The notes beneath the pieces are model-generated. The model was not told the DNA's origin and did not search any database. It saw only the letters and a list, made by a program, of their open reading frames with translations. Below are positions 51,723-60,196 of a DNA stretch of 64,000 nucleotides, in pieces. A program made the translations under genes and the position numbers. The stretch is from Saccharothrix sp. ALI-22-I (lineage in GTDB: Bacteria > Actinomycetota > Actinomycetes > Mycobacteriales > Pseudonocardiaceae), in contig NZ_MTQP01000067.1 of NCBI RefSeq assembly GCF_001984175.1, positions 620,001 to 684,000 on the forward strand. The letters run 5' to 3'. The first letter of the stretch is position 1, and each line of letters starts with the position of its first letter.

Positions 51723-52522
51723 TGACGACGTTCGGTTTGGACTTGGGCAGCAACGATCTGCGCGAACCGGTGACCATCTCGGCGCTGGAGTTCGACGTGC
51801 TGTGGGAGCACCTCCGGCTGGAGACCATGCCGCTGGTGCTCAAGGTGCCGTCACCCGGCAAGACACACGCGGAACGCGCCGAGCTCGAACAGGGGGCGTG
51901 GGCCGACCTGAGCCGTCGGGGTCTGGGCCGCCCCGTCTCGCTGGACCCGATGCTGGAGGACCTGCTCCACCTGCTGAACCGCCCGCAGCACGAGGTGGAC
52001 GGCCGCCTCTGGCTGGGCCGCAGCGTGCGCGTCCTGGCGGCCGCCAAGGGCCAATCCGGCGTCCTGGCGGTGTTGGACAACAACCAGCTGACCCTGCGCC
52101 CCGCGTCGAGCGAAGGCCTCCCCCGCGAAGCCCTCTCCGTGCTCCCGCCCCTCCACGCCGGCCCAGGCCACTCGGTAACCCTCCCCAGCGCCGACCTGGA
52201 CGCCGCCGCGTCCGCCGCCAACACCCCTGACGACCTGCAGACCGCGCTCCTGTCCCGCGGCATCCGCCAGGAAGACGCCCGCGCCCTGGCCGACATGTTC
52301 CGCGACGCCGGCAACCGCGGCCAGTTCGGCACCGCGACCCGCGACAAGTGGGGCAAACGCGTCCGCCCCGACCGCGTGGTCTCGTTCTTCGACAACCCCC
52401 ACGGCCGCTACATCCAACTCCGCCGTGCCACCCCCGGCCAGCAACCCTGGAGCACCGTCTCCCCCGTAGACACCCGCCGCCTGATCCAACACCTAGAAGA
52501 CCTGGCCACCACCCCCGCCTAA
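51722..52522 (+). CDS. EspG-like type VII secretion chaperone
   Basis: A 266-residue protein resembling EspG, the cytoplasmic chaperone that binds PPE proteins before export (LEFDVLWEHLRLETMPLVL near 20, RVVSFFDNPHGRYIQL near 220). ATG 51722 lies in a TGATG overlap with the PPE gene. This is a complete substrate-chaperone cluster without secretion-machinery genes, so the export apparatus must be elsewhere in the genome. Confidence 0.85.
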   Translation: MTTFGLDLGSNDLREPVTISALEFDVLWEHLRLETMPLVLKVPSPGKTHAERAELEQGAWADLSRRGLGRPVSLDPMLEDLLHLLNRPQHEVDGRLWLGRSVRVLAAAKGQSGVLAVLDNNQLTLRPASSEGLPREALSVLPPLHAGPGHSVTLPSADLDAAASAANTPDDLQTALLSRGIRQEDARALADMFRDAGNRGQFGTATRDKWGKRVRPDRVVSFFDNPHGRYIQLRRATPGQQPWSTVSPVDTRRLIQHLEDLATTPA

Positions 52523-52523
52523 C

Positions 52524-52611
52524 CGCGTGTCCAACGTTCAGAACGCGCGTGTCCAACACCCAGAACGCGCGTGTCCAACGTTCAGAACACCCGAATTCAA
52601 CGCTCAGAACG
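52524..52611 (+). repeat. 22-bp repeat array 3
   Basis: Three units start at 52524, 52546 and 52568, followed in register by the terminal variant (52590-52611, containing AATTCAACGCTCAG). The second unit has CACCC in place of GTTC. The array ends 19 bases before the DUF559 gene, and its terminal variant faces the gene. Confidence 0.93.
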
Positions 52612-52629
52612 CCGAGCGCCCACGATCGG

Positions 52630-53589
52630 GTGAAGCGAGTACGGAATCAGCGTCCCGGCACTCGGTTCTACGTGATCGAATTTCCTCCTGGCCTCCACGG
52701 CGCCTACCCACGTACTCGCCTGCACGACCAGCTCGGCTTGCAAGCACTGCGCCGGGCCCTCAGCGACGGCCGCTTGGTCAGCTACTGCCGCACGGTCGTC
52801 GTCCAGCGGGAACGGATGACGAGCCTGCACACCCGTGCCGCCGCCGCGCTGCTCATGGCCGGGTCGGACGCGGTGTTGACCAACCACACGGCGGCTTGGC
52901 TACACGGCTGCACGGCCGCCGAAACCAATCGGGTCCACATCCTCCTGAGCCACGACCGCAGGGTCCGACCGCGCCCGGACGTCGCCGTCCACTACCACCA
53001 CTACGACCCTGCGGACGTGGTCGAGATCGATGGCCTACGCACCATGGCGCTCGACTACGCAATCGCCGAACTCCTCTGCCGAGGCCGCCATCGCGCCACC
53101 GCTCTGGCCTGCGCGGATCAAGCACTCGGCGCTCTCCCGCCGCAGCAGCGAGTCGAACTCAAGGCCGATCTCACCGTACGCATCGCAACCCGCCGTGACT
53201 TGCGCGGACGGCGGCAAGGCGTGTTCCTCCTGGACCTCGCCACGGGTCTGCCGGAGTCCCCTGCGGAGAGCACGCTCCTGCTGATCATCGCCGAAGCGGG
53301 CTTCCCGCTACCCGAACCGCAGTACTCCGTCCGGGACTTGGACGACCGCGAGGTCTGGCGACTGGACTTCGCCTGGCCGGACGCACGCGTAGCACTGGAG
53401 TACGACGGCTACGCGGCGCACGTCGACAAGGCCGACGCAGACCACGCCCGTGACGAGGACCTGCGGCGACGCGGCTGGAAGGTGCTCAGGGCCGACGTCT
53501 CGGACCTCCGGAACCCCACCCGACTGTTCCGACACCTGAGTGCTCAACTCGCGGGTCCTGAACGTAGGACACGCGCGTTCCGGGTGTAG
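52630..53589 (+). CDS. DUF559 / AbiEi-like endonuclease-fold protein
   Basis: A 319-residue protein with an N-terminal winged-helix region similar to the AbiEi antitoxin-like domain and a C-terminal DUF559 (Vsr-like PD-(D/E)xK) domain. WRLDFAWPDARVALEYDG gives the Asp and Glu of the active site, followed by a conserved His and RRRGWKVLRA. GTG 52630 was chosen because it is the first start after the repeat array. The last 19 residues are encoded inside array 4. Such proteins are highly multi-copy in actinobacteria. Function unknown. Confidence 0.8.
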   Translation: MKRVRNQRPGTRFYVIEFPPGLHGAYPRTRLHDQLGLQALRRALSDGRLVSYCRTVVVQRERMTSLHTRAAAALLMAGSDAVLTNHTAAWLHGCTAAETNRVHILLSHDRRVRPRPDVAVHYHHYDPADVVEIDGLRTMALDYAIAELLCRGRHRATALACADQALGALPPQQRVELKADLTVRIATRRDLRGRRQGVFLLDLATGLPESPAESTLLLIIAEAGFPLPEPQYSVRDLDDREVWRLDFAWPDARVALEYDGYAAHVDKADADHARDEDLRRRGWKVLRADVSDLRNPTRLFRHLSAQLAGPERRTRAFRV

Positions 53590-53641
53590 GACACGCGCAT
53601 TCTGAACGTTGGACACGCGTGTTCTGAACGTTGGACACGCG
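53532..53641 (-). repeat. 22-bp repeat array 4, inverted
   Basis: Four 22-bp units in inverted orientation (53554-53575, 53576-53597, 53598-53619, 53620-53641), preceded by the inverted terminal variant (53532-53553). Array 4 is the mirror image of array 3, with terminal variants facing the gene between them. The array overlaps the last 58 bases of the DUF559 coding sequence, including its stop codon. Confidence 0.93.
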
Positions 53642-53647
53642 GGAGGG

Positions 53648-54097
53648 TTAGGGGCCTATGCCTTGGCAGGGGCGGGTGCGGAGGTCGGCTACGTAGTCGT
53701 CTGGGGCGCCTGCGGCTTCGGCGGCGTCGGCTACGACGCCGATGTAGCGGGCGGAGGGGAGACCGCCTTCGTAGGCGTCCAGGACGTAGAGCCAGGCGGT
53801 GACCGAGCCTTCCAGGGTCTGGACGCGTAGGCGGATCTTCTTGTACAGGCCTAGGGCGCCTTCCCAGCGGTCGAGGCGGGACTCGTCACGTGGGCTGACG
53901 TCGTAGAGCACGCAGAACACCTGCGAGTCGGGGTCCTCGACGATGGTGGCGAGCGCGCCCTCCCAGCCCAGGTCCTCGCCACCGAACGTCAGACGCCATC
54001 CGGCGAGCCACCCGGTCCCCGCCATGGGGGAGTAGGGGGCTCGCTCCATCATCTGGTTCGGGTCCATGTTGGACCCGTACGCGGCATAGAGCGGCAC
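53648..54097 (-). CDS. Gamma-glutamylcyclotransferase family protein
   Basis: A 149-residue GGCT-fold protein. The start PLYAAYGSNMDPNQM is the substrate-binding motif, and a conserved Glu follows in the YEGGLPSARYI region. It probably cleaves a gamma-glutamyl compound to 5-oxoproline. GTG 54097. Its stop lies 6 bases from repeat array 4. Confidence 0.88.
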   Translation of the reverse strand: MPLYAAYGSNMDPNQMMERAPYSPMAGTGWLAGWRLTFGGEDLGWEGALATIVEDPDSQVFCVLYDVSPRDESRLDRWEGALGLYKKIRLRVQTLEGSVTAWLYVLDAYEGGLPSARYIGVVADAAEAAGAPDDYVADLRTRPCQGIGP

Positions 54098-54224
54098 GAC
54101 GACAGCCTAGCGACCTCGCGATCACCGCGAGGTACCAGAAGACCGGACGACACACTCCGACACCCGACCGCGTACGGTTGTGCGCGGCTGTCAACAGCGC
54201 CGACAACCACTAGGAGGACGTGTC

Positions 54225-55628
54225 GTGACCCGCATCGTCATCATGGGCGGTGGCCCCGCAGGTTACGAGGCGGCACTGGTCGCGGCCCAGCACGGGGCCG
54301 ACGTGACCGTCGTGGAACGCGAGGGCGTCGGTGGCGCCTGTGTGCTCTACGACTGCGTGCCGTCGAAGACGTTCATCGCCTCCGCGGGCGGGCGGAGCAA
54401 CTTCCGCAACGCCGGTGAGCTGGGCATTCGTATGAACAACGCGGAAGCCGCCGTCGAACTCCCGGTCGTCCACGGACGGGTGAAGGGGCTTGCGCTCGCC
54501 CAGTCCGCCGACGTCCGGGCGCGCCTCCAGCGCGAGGGCGTCCGCATCATCAACGGCTCGGCGAAGTTCTGCGACAACCGCCGCGGGCTCGCTCAGCACG
54601 AGGTCGTGGCGATCACGAGCGACGGCACCAAGGAAGTCCTGCCGGCCGATGTGGTGCTTATCGCAACGGGCGCGACCCCGCGCGTGTTGCCCGGCGCCGA
54701 GCCGGACGGCAAGCGGGTGCTGACCTGGCGGCAGATCTACGAGCTCCCGGAGTTGCCGGAACACCTCGCCGTCATCGGATCGGGTGTCACCGGTGTGGAA
54801 TTCGCCTCCGCGTACACCGAACTCGGCGTGAAGGTGACCATGGTCTCCAGCCGCGATCGGGTGCTCCCGCACGAGGACGCCGACGCGGCCGTGGTGCTGG
54901 AGGACGTCTTCGCCGAACGCGGCACGGCCGTGGTCAAGCACGCCCGCGCGGAGCGGGTGGAGAACGTCGGCGACAGCGTCCTGATTCACCTGGAAGACGG
55001 TCGCACGATCGAGGCAAGCCACGCCCTGATGACGGTGGGAAGCGTACCCAACACCACCGACATCGGGCTGGACAAGATCGGCATCGAGTTGGGTCGCGGC
55101 GGGTACATCCCGGTCGACCGGGTCTCGCGCACGAACATCTCCGGCGTCTACGCGGCGGGCGACTGCACGGGCGTGCTTCTGCTCGCGTCGGTGGCCGCCA
55201 TGCAGGGCCGCATCGCCATGTGGCACGCGCTGGGCGAGGGCGTCAGCCCGATCAAGCTCAAGACGGTCGCGGCGAACGTGTTCACCAACCCGGAGATCGC
55301 GAGTGTCGGCATCAGCCAGCAGGCGATCGACTCCGGCGAGGTCCCCGCGCGCACGATCATGCTGCCGCTGGCCACCAACCCGCGGGCCAAGATGGAAGGC
55401 CTGCGCCGCGGCTTCGTGAAGCTGTTCTGCCGCCCGGCGACGGGTGTGGTGATCGGCGGTGTCGTGGTCGCGCCGAACGCCAGCGAGCTGATCCTGTCCA
55501 TCGCGCTGGCCGTGCAGAACCAGCTCACGGTGGAGGACCTGGCCACCACGTTCTCCGTCTACCCGTCGCTGACCGGCTCGATCACCGAGGCGGGCCGTCA
55601 GCTCATGCGCCACGACGACCTGGACTGA
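54225..55628 (+). CDS. lpdA: FAD-dependent pyridine nucleotide-disulfide oxidoreductase (LpdA/quinone reductase type)
   Basis: A 467-residue flavoprotein disulfide reductase. FAD motif MGGGPAGYEAA (7-17), redox-like pair Cys39/Cys44 in ACVLYDCVPSKTF, and NAD-binding IGSGVTGVEFA near 183. The C-terminal HxxxxE pair of true dihydrolipoamide dehydrogenases is not seen, which fits the mycobacterial LpdA/quinone reductase subgroup. GTG 54225 has GGAGG upstream. Confidence 0.85.
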   Translation: MTRIVIMGGGPAGYEAALVAAQHGADVTVVEREGVGGACVLYDCVPSKTFIASAGGRSNFRNAGELGIRMNNAEAAVELPVVHGRVKGLALAQSADVRARLQREGVRIINGSAKFCDNRRGLAQHEVVAITSDGTKEVLPADVVLIATGATPRVLPGAEPDGKRVLTWRQIYELPELPEHLAVIGSGVTGVEFASAYTELGVKVTMVSSRDRVLPHEDADAAVVLEDVFAERGTAVVKHARAERVENVGDSVLIHLEDGRTIEASHALMTVGSVPNTTDIGLDKIGIELGRGGYIPVDRVSRTNISGVYAAGDCTGVLLLASVAAMQGRIAMWHALGEGVSPIKLKTVAANVFTNPEIASVGISQQAIDSGEVPARTIMLPLATNPRAKMEGLRRGFVKLFCRPATGVVIGGVVVAPNASELILSIALAVQNQLTVEDLATTFSVYPSLTGSITEAGRQLMRHDDLD

Positions 55629-55632
55629 ACGG

Positions 55633-55685
55633 CACCCGATCGGACCCACGTGGTGTGATCTCCACCACCTGGGTCCGATCGGGTG
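55633..55685. terminator. Strong bidirectional terminator
   Basis: A 16-bp perfect stem (CACCCGATCGGACCCA, 55633-55648, with 55670-55685), one mismatch, and an inner 6-bp GTGGTG/CACCAC stem with a 7-base loop. It lies between the convergent lpdA and glpK genes and is positioned to end both transcripts. Confidence 0.8.
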
Positions 55686-55723
55686 AGGGTGCCGTCGCGT
55701 GATCGGCGGCGCCCCTCGTTACG

Positions 55724-57229
55724 TCACTCGACCCAGTCGAAGGTCCTGGTCACGGCCTTCTTCCACTGCGCGTACGTCTTCGCGCGGGCTTCGTCGTCCA
55801 TTGCCGGGTCCCACTGCTTGTCCTGCGCCCAGTTCTGCCGGATGTCGTCCTCCGACGCCCAGAACCCGACTGCCAGCCCGGCCGCGTAGGCGGCGCCCAG
55901 CGCGGTCGTCTCGCTGACCACCGGACGGATCACCGGCACGCCCAGGATGTCCGCCTGGAACTGCATCAGCAGTTCGTTGCCGACCATGCCGCCGTCGACC
56001 TTCAACGACTTCAGCGGCACGCCCGAGTCGGCGTTCATCGCGTCGATCACCTCACGGGTCTGGAACGCCGTGGCCTCCAGCACCGCGCGGGCCAGGTGGC
56101 CCTTGTTCACGAACCGGGTCAGGCCGACGATCGCGCCGCGCGCGTCCGACCGCCAGTACGGCGCGAACAGGCCGGAGAACGCGGGCACGAAGTACGCGCC
56201 GCCGTTGTCCTCCACCGTCCGGGCGTGCTCCTCGATCTCGGCGGCCGTGCTGATCATGCCGAGGTTGTCGCGCAGCCACTGGACCAGCGCCCCGGTCACC
56301 GCGATCGAACCCTCCAGCGCGTACACCGGGTCGTTCGAGCCGATCTTGTAGCAGACCGTGGTGAGCAGGCCGTTCTCGCTCAACACCTTCTCGTTGCCGG
56401 TGTTGAGCAGCACGAAGTTGCCGGTGCCGTAGGTGTTCTTGGCCTCGCCCGGCGACAGGCACGCCTGGCCGAACGTCGCGGCCTGCTGGTCGCCGAGGAT
56501 GCCCGCGATGGGCACACCGGCCAGCGAGCCGCGTTCCCGGACGTTGCCGTAGACCTCGGACGACGACCGGATCTCCGGCAGCATCGACAGCGGGATGCCC
56601 ATGTCCGCCGCGATGCCCTCGTCCCAGTTCAACGTGTCGAGGTCCATCAGCAGCGTGCGGGAGGCGTTGGTCGGGTCGGTGACGTGCACGCCGCCGTCCA
56701 CCCCGCCGGTCATGTTCCACAGCACCCAGGTGTCCATGTTGCCGAACAGCAGGTCACCGGCTTCAGCGCGCTCCCGTGCGCCCTCGACGTTGTCGAGGAT
56801 CCAGCGGATCTTCGGGCCGGAGAAGTACGTGGCCAGCGGCAGACCGGTCTTGTCCCGGTACCGCTCCTGATCACCACCCAGAGCCGCCAGGTCCTGGCAG
56901 ATCCTGTCGGTGCGGGTGTCCTGCCAAACGATTGCGTTGTAGACGGGTTGGCCGGTGGTCTTGTCCCAGACCAGCGCGGTTTCGCGCTGGTTGGTGATGC
57001 CCACCGCGGCGATGTCGGCGGTGGTCAGGTCGGCCTTGGCCAACGCGCCGGCGGCGACCTGCCTGGCGTTGGTCCAGATCTCGTTCGCGTCGTGCTCGAC
57101 CCACCCGGCCTGCGGGAAGATCTGCTCGTGCTCCTTCTGGTCGACGGAGACCACCCGACCCGAGTGGTCGAAGATCATGCACCGGGTCGACGTCGTGCCC
57201 TGGTCGATCGCGGCCACGTACTGCGTCAT
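55724..57229 (-). CDS. glpK: Glycerol kinase
   Basis: A 501-residue FGGY-family kinase that phosphorylates glycerol to sn-glycerol 3-phosphate. The start AAIDQGTTSTRCMIFD, the mid segment NAIVWQDTRTD and the C-terminal LKVDGGMVGNELLMQFQAD are diagnostic. ATG 57229 was chosen because upstream sequence is the end of glpF. It is 14 bases downstream of the facilitator gene in the same operon. Confidence 0.96.
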   Translation of the reverse strand: MTQYVAAIDQGTTSTRCMIFDHSGRVVSVDQKEHEQIFPQAGWVEHDANEIWTNARQVAAGALAKADLTTADIAAVGITNQRETALVWDKTTGQPVYNAIVWQDTRTDRICQDLAALGGDQERYRDKTGLPLATYFSGPKIRWILDNVEGARERAEAGDLLFGNMDTWVLWNMTGGVDGGVHVTDPTNASRTLLMDLDTLNWDEGIAADMGIPLSMLPEIRSSSEVYGNVRERGSLAGVPIAGILGDQQAATFGQACLSPGEAKNTYGTGNFVLLNTGNEKVLSENGLLTTVCYKIGSNDPVYALEGSIAVTGALVQWLRDNLGMISTAAEIEEHARTVEDNGGAYFVPAFSGLFAPYWRSDARGAIVGLTRFVNKGHLARAVLEATAFQTREVIDAMNADSGVPLKSLKVDGGMVGNELLMQFQADILGVPVIRPVVSETTALGAAYAAGLAVGFWASEDDIRQNWAQDKQWDPAMDDEARAKTYAQWKKAVTRTFDWVE

Positions 57230-57243
57230 GCGATGGAGTCCTT

Positions 57244-57993
57244 TCAGACGACCGGGAGAACCAGGTACAGGAGTGCGGCGAGCGCCCCGCCGATCAGCGG
57301 ACCGACCACCGGCACCCAGGCGTAGCCCCACTCGGCGCTGCCCTTGTCGCGAATGGGCAGGATCGCGTAGGCGATCCGGGGGCCGAGGTCACGGGCGGGG
57401 TTGATGGCGTACCCGGTGGGGCCACCGAGCGAGGCGCCGATGCCGATCACGATGAACGCGACGGCCGCGTAGCCCAGGGCGGAGTTGCCCAACTGCGGGA
57501 GGCCGCCCTCGGTCTCCTGCGCTCCCGGACTCAGGAGGATCCACGCGACCAGCACGAACGTGCCGATCACCTCGGTGACGACGTTCCAGACGGGACTGGG
57601 GATCGTCGGGCCGGTGCAGAAGATGCCGCGCGTGCCCGCCGGGTTGTCGTGCGCGTCGAACTGGGCTTTGTAGGCCAGCCAGGCGAGCACGGCGCCGAGG
57701 AACGCGCCGACCATCTGACCGGCGAAGTAGACGGGGACTTGACTCCACGGAGTCTTGTCCGGGTTCGCGATCGCCAGGCCCAGGGTCACTGCGGGGTTGA
57801 GGTGCGCACCGCTCGGTGCGGCGATGCTGGCGCCCGCGAAGACCGCGAAACCCCAGCCGAAGTTGATCAGGAGCCAGCCGCCGGTGTTGCCCAGCGTGTC
57901 TTTCAGGACGACGTTCGCCACGACGCCCGCACCCATGAGGATCAGGATGCCGGTGCCCAGCATTTCCCAAACGAAGATCGAGCCACTGCTCAC
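57244..57993 (-). CDS. glpF: Glycerol uptake facilitator (MIP/aquaporin)
   Basis: A 249-residue aquaglyceroporin with six helices and two NPA loops, HLNPAVT (residues 64-70) and YAINPARD (near 198). GTG 57993 has GGAGG 7 bases upstream. It supplies glycerol to GlpK. The ORF extends upstream but only into the promoter region shared with glpD. Confidence 0.94.
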   Translation of the reverse strand: MSSGSIFVWEMLGTGILILMGAGVVANVVLKDTLGNTGGWLLINFGWGFAVFAGASIAAPSGAHLNPAVTLGLAIANPDKTPWSQVPVYFAGQMVGAFLGAVLAWLAYKAQFDAHDNPAGTRGIFCTGPTIPSPVWNVVTEVIGTFVLVAWILLSPGAQETEGGLPQLGNSALGYAAVAFIVIGIGASLGGPTGYAINPARDLGPRIAYAILPIRDKGSAEWGYAWVPVVGPLIGGALAALLYLVLPVV

Positions 57994-58172
57994 CTGCCGA
58001 CCTCCTACCTTGACAGGAGGCAGCACGGTCCGGGTCCGGCGGCGCTGCCCACCCCACAATGTGGCATGACGCTAGTTCCGGCCTGATCACTTGTCCACAG
58101 GTGGCGTACCAGCGGGTAACGTGGTCGAGTCAACCCTGGTGGACCAGTCCAGTCGAGCATCAGGAGGCGTCA
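57994..58172. promoter_or_regulatory. Divergent glpFK/glpD promoter region
   Basis: These 179 bases lie between the minus-strand glpF-glpK operon and the plus-strand glpD gene and must hold both promoters. AGGAGG at about 58162 is the glpD ribosome binding site. No clear operator dyad was identified. Confidence 0.4.
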
Positions 58173-59900
58173 GTGGTCACGCGCAAGCACCCCGCCACCG
58201 CAGGCCGGCTCGGACCTCTCGAACGCTCGGAGGCGTGGGAACGCCTCGGTGCGGAGACCTTCGACCTGGTGATCATCGGCGGCGGCGTGGTCGGTGTCGG
58301 CACCGCGTTGGACGCCGCGACCCGTGGTCTGCGGGTGGCGCTGGTCGAGGCGCGCGACCTGGCCTCCGGAACGTCCAGCCGGTCGTCCAAGCTGTTCCAC
58401 GGCGGGCTGCGGTACCTGGAGCAGCTGGAGTTCGGGCTGGTCCGCGAGGCACTGCGGGAACGCGAACTCATGCTGACCCGCCTCGCGCCGCACCTGGTGA
58501 AGCCGGTGTCGTTCCTGTACCCGTTGACGCACCGCGGGTGGGAGCGGCCCTACACCGCCGCCGGGTTGTTCATGTACGACACGATGGGCGGCGCGCGGTC
58601 CGTGCCGGGGCAGAAGCACCTGACCAGGGCCGGCGCGCTGCGGTTGGTGCCGGCGTTGAAGCCGTCCGCGTTGATCGGCGGGATCCGGTACTACGACGCG
58701 CAGGCCGACGACGCCCGGCACACCATGATGGTCGGCCGGACCGCGGCCCACTACGGGGCGGTCGTGCGGACGTCCACGCAGGTCGTGGGCTTCTTGCAGG
58801 AGGCGGACCGGGTTTCCGGCGTGCGGGTGCGGGATGTGGAGGACGGGCGGGAGACGTCCGTGCGGGCGCACGCGGTGATCAACGCGACCGGGGTGTGGAC
58901 CGACGAGTTGCAACGGCTGTCGGGTAGTCGCGGGCGGTTCCGGGTGCGGGCGTCCAAGGGCGTGCACATCGTGGTGCCGCGCGATCGGATCGTGTCCGAG
59001 TCGGGGTTGATCCTGCGCACGGAGAAGTCGGTGCTGTTCGTGATCCCGTGGCGAAATCACTGGATCGTGGGAACAACCGACACCGATTGGAACCTGGATC
59101 TGGCGCACCCGGCGGCGACCCGGTCGGATATCGACTACATCCTGACGCAGGTGAACTCGGTGTTGGCGACGCCGTTGACGCACGACGACATCGAGGGCGT
59201 GTACGCGGGGCTGCGGCCGTTGTTGGCGGGTGAGAGCGAGTCGACGTCGAAGCTGTCGCGTGAGCACGCGGTGGCGCGGGTGGCACCCGGGTTGGTGGCG
59301 ATCGCCGGCGGGAAGTACACGACATACCGGGTGATGGGCGCGGACGCGGTGGACGCGGCGGCGGTCGACCTGCCGGGGCGGATCCAGGCGTCGATCACGG
59401 ACAAGGTGCCGTTGATCGGGGCGGACGGTTACCACGCGCTGGTCAACCAGGCCGATCAGCTGGCCACGCGGTACGGGCTGCACCCGTATCGGGTGCGGCA
59501 CTTGTTGGACCGGTACGGGTCTTTGGTGCACGAGGTGCTGGAGTCGGCTGATCCGGAGTTGCTCAAGCCGGTGCCCGGTGCGCCGGACTACTTGCAGGTC
59601 GAGGTCGTTTACGCCGCTTCACACGAGGGTGCGTTGCACTTGGAGGACGTGCTGACGCGGCGGACGCGGATCTCGATCGAGTACCCGCACCGGGGCGTGG
59701 AGTGCGCTCTGCCGGTGGCTCGGCTGATCGCCGGCGTGCACGGGTGGGATGACGCCATGGTGGCGCACGAGGTCTCGGTCTACACGGCTCGGGTCGATGC
59801 GGAGCGCGCTTCGCAGACCGAGCCGGACGACCAGGCGGCGGATGCCGTGCGGTCTTCCGCGCCGGAGGCCAGGCCGGAGATCGTCGAGCCGGTGAGCTGA
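58173..59900 (+). CDS. glpD: Glycerol-3-phosphate dehydrogenase
   Basis: A 575-residue FAD enzyme that oxidises glycerol 3-phosphate to dihydroxyacetone phosphate at the membrane. It shows LVIIGGGVVGVGTALDAATRG (FAD-binding fold near 30) and SSRSSKLFHGGLRYLEQLEF. The C-terminal domain has YAASHEGALHLEDVL and RTRISIEYPHRG. GTG 58173. It completes the glycerol pathway with glpF and glpK. Confidence 0.95.
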   Translation: MVTRKHPATAGRLGPLERSEAWERLGAETFDLVIIGGGVVGVGTALDAATRGLRVALVEARDLASGTSSRSSKLFHGGLRYLEQLEFGLVREALRERELMLTRLAPHLVKPVSFLYPLTHRGWERPYTAAGLFMYDTMGGARSVPGQKHLTRAGALRLVPALKPSALIGGIRYYDAQADDARHTMMVGRTAAHYGAVVRTSTQVVGFLQEADRVSGVRVRDVEDGRETSVRAHAVINATGVWTDELQRLSGSRGRFRVRASKGVHIVVPRDRIVSESGLILRTEKSVLFVIPWRNHWIVGTTDTDWNLDLAHPAATRSDIDYILTQVNSVLATPLTHDDIEGVYAGLRPLLAGESESTSKLSREHAVARVAPGLVAIAGGKYTTYRVMGADAVDAAAVDLPGRIQASITDKVPLIGADGYHALVNQADQLATRYGLHPYRVRHLLDRYGSLVHEVLESADPELLKPVPGAPDYLQVEVVYAASHEGALHLEDVLTRRTRISIEYPHRGVECALPVARLIAGVHGWDDAMVAHEVSVYTARVDAERASQTEPDDQAADAVRSSAPEARPEIVEPVS

Positions 59901-60100
59901 CGGCCAGCGCTCACCACGTGACCGGGCGCTCGCCGCACTGCGACCGGGTACTCGCCGCACTGCGACCTGACGCTCGCCGCACGGTGACCGGGTGCTCCGC
60001 CGCGCTGGTCCACAGCAGGCCGTTTGTCCACAGCCGGCTCACTTGTCCACAGGTCGTTCTGGACGGCCCGTGATTGTCGGACCTTTGTGGCAGGGTAAAA
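59901..60100. repeat. Intergenic region with a separate 22-bp tandem repeat
   Basis: Four imperfect 22-bp units (59918-59939, 59940-59961, 59962-59983, 59984-60005) share GACCGGGxxCTCGCCGCAC. The sequence is unrelated to the GTGTCCAACGTT family, although the unit length is the same. No gene is evident. It follows the glpD stop. Confidence 0.75.
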
Positions 60101-60129
60101 GCAGGGGTCCCCTTGGCGGGGACCCCTGC
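60101..60129 (-). terminator. Rho-independent terminator after the first M20 gene
   Basis: A 12-bp stem GCAGGGGTCCCC (60101-60112) with 60118-60129 and loop TTGGC, followed on the minus strand by TTTTACCC. It lies about 70 bases beyond the stop of the minus-strand amidohydrolase. Confidence 0.85.
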
Positions 60130-60196
60130 GGAGCATGACGGCGGTTGAGCGTCCGGCGTACCGGTAACCGAGCGGGTCGCGGCCCGCCCGGACCGG

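Noticed and set aside
57244..58059. Longer glpF with a 22-residue basic N-terminal extension
   Set aside because: The extension lies in the divergent promoter, and GTG 57993 has an ideal ribosome binding site and the normal family start.
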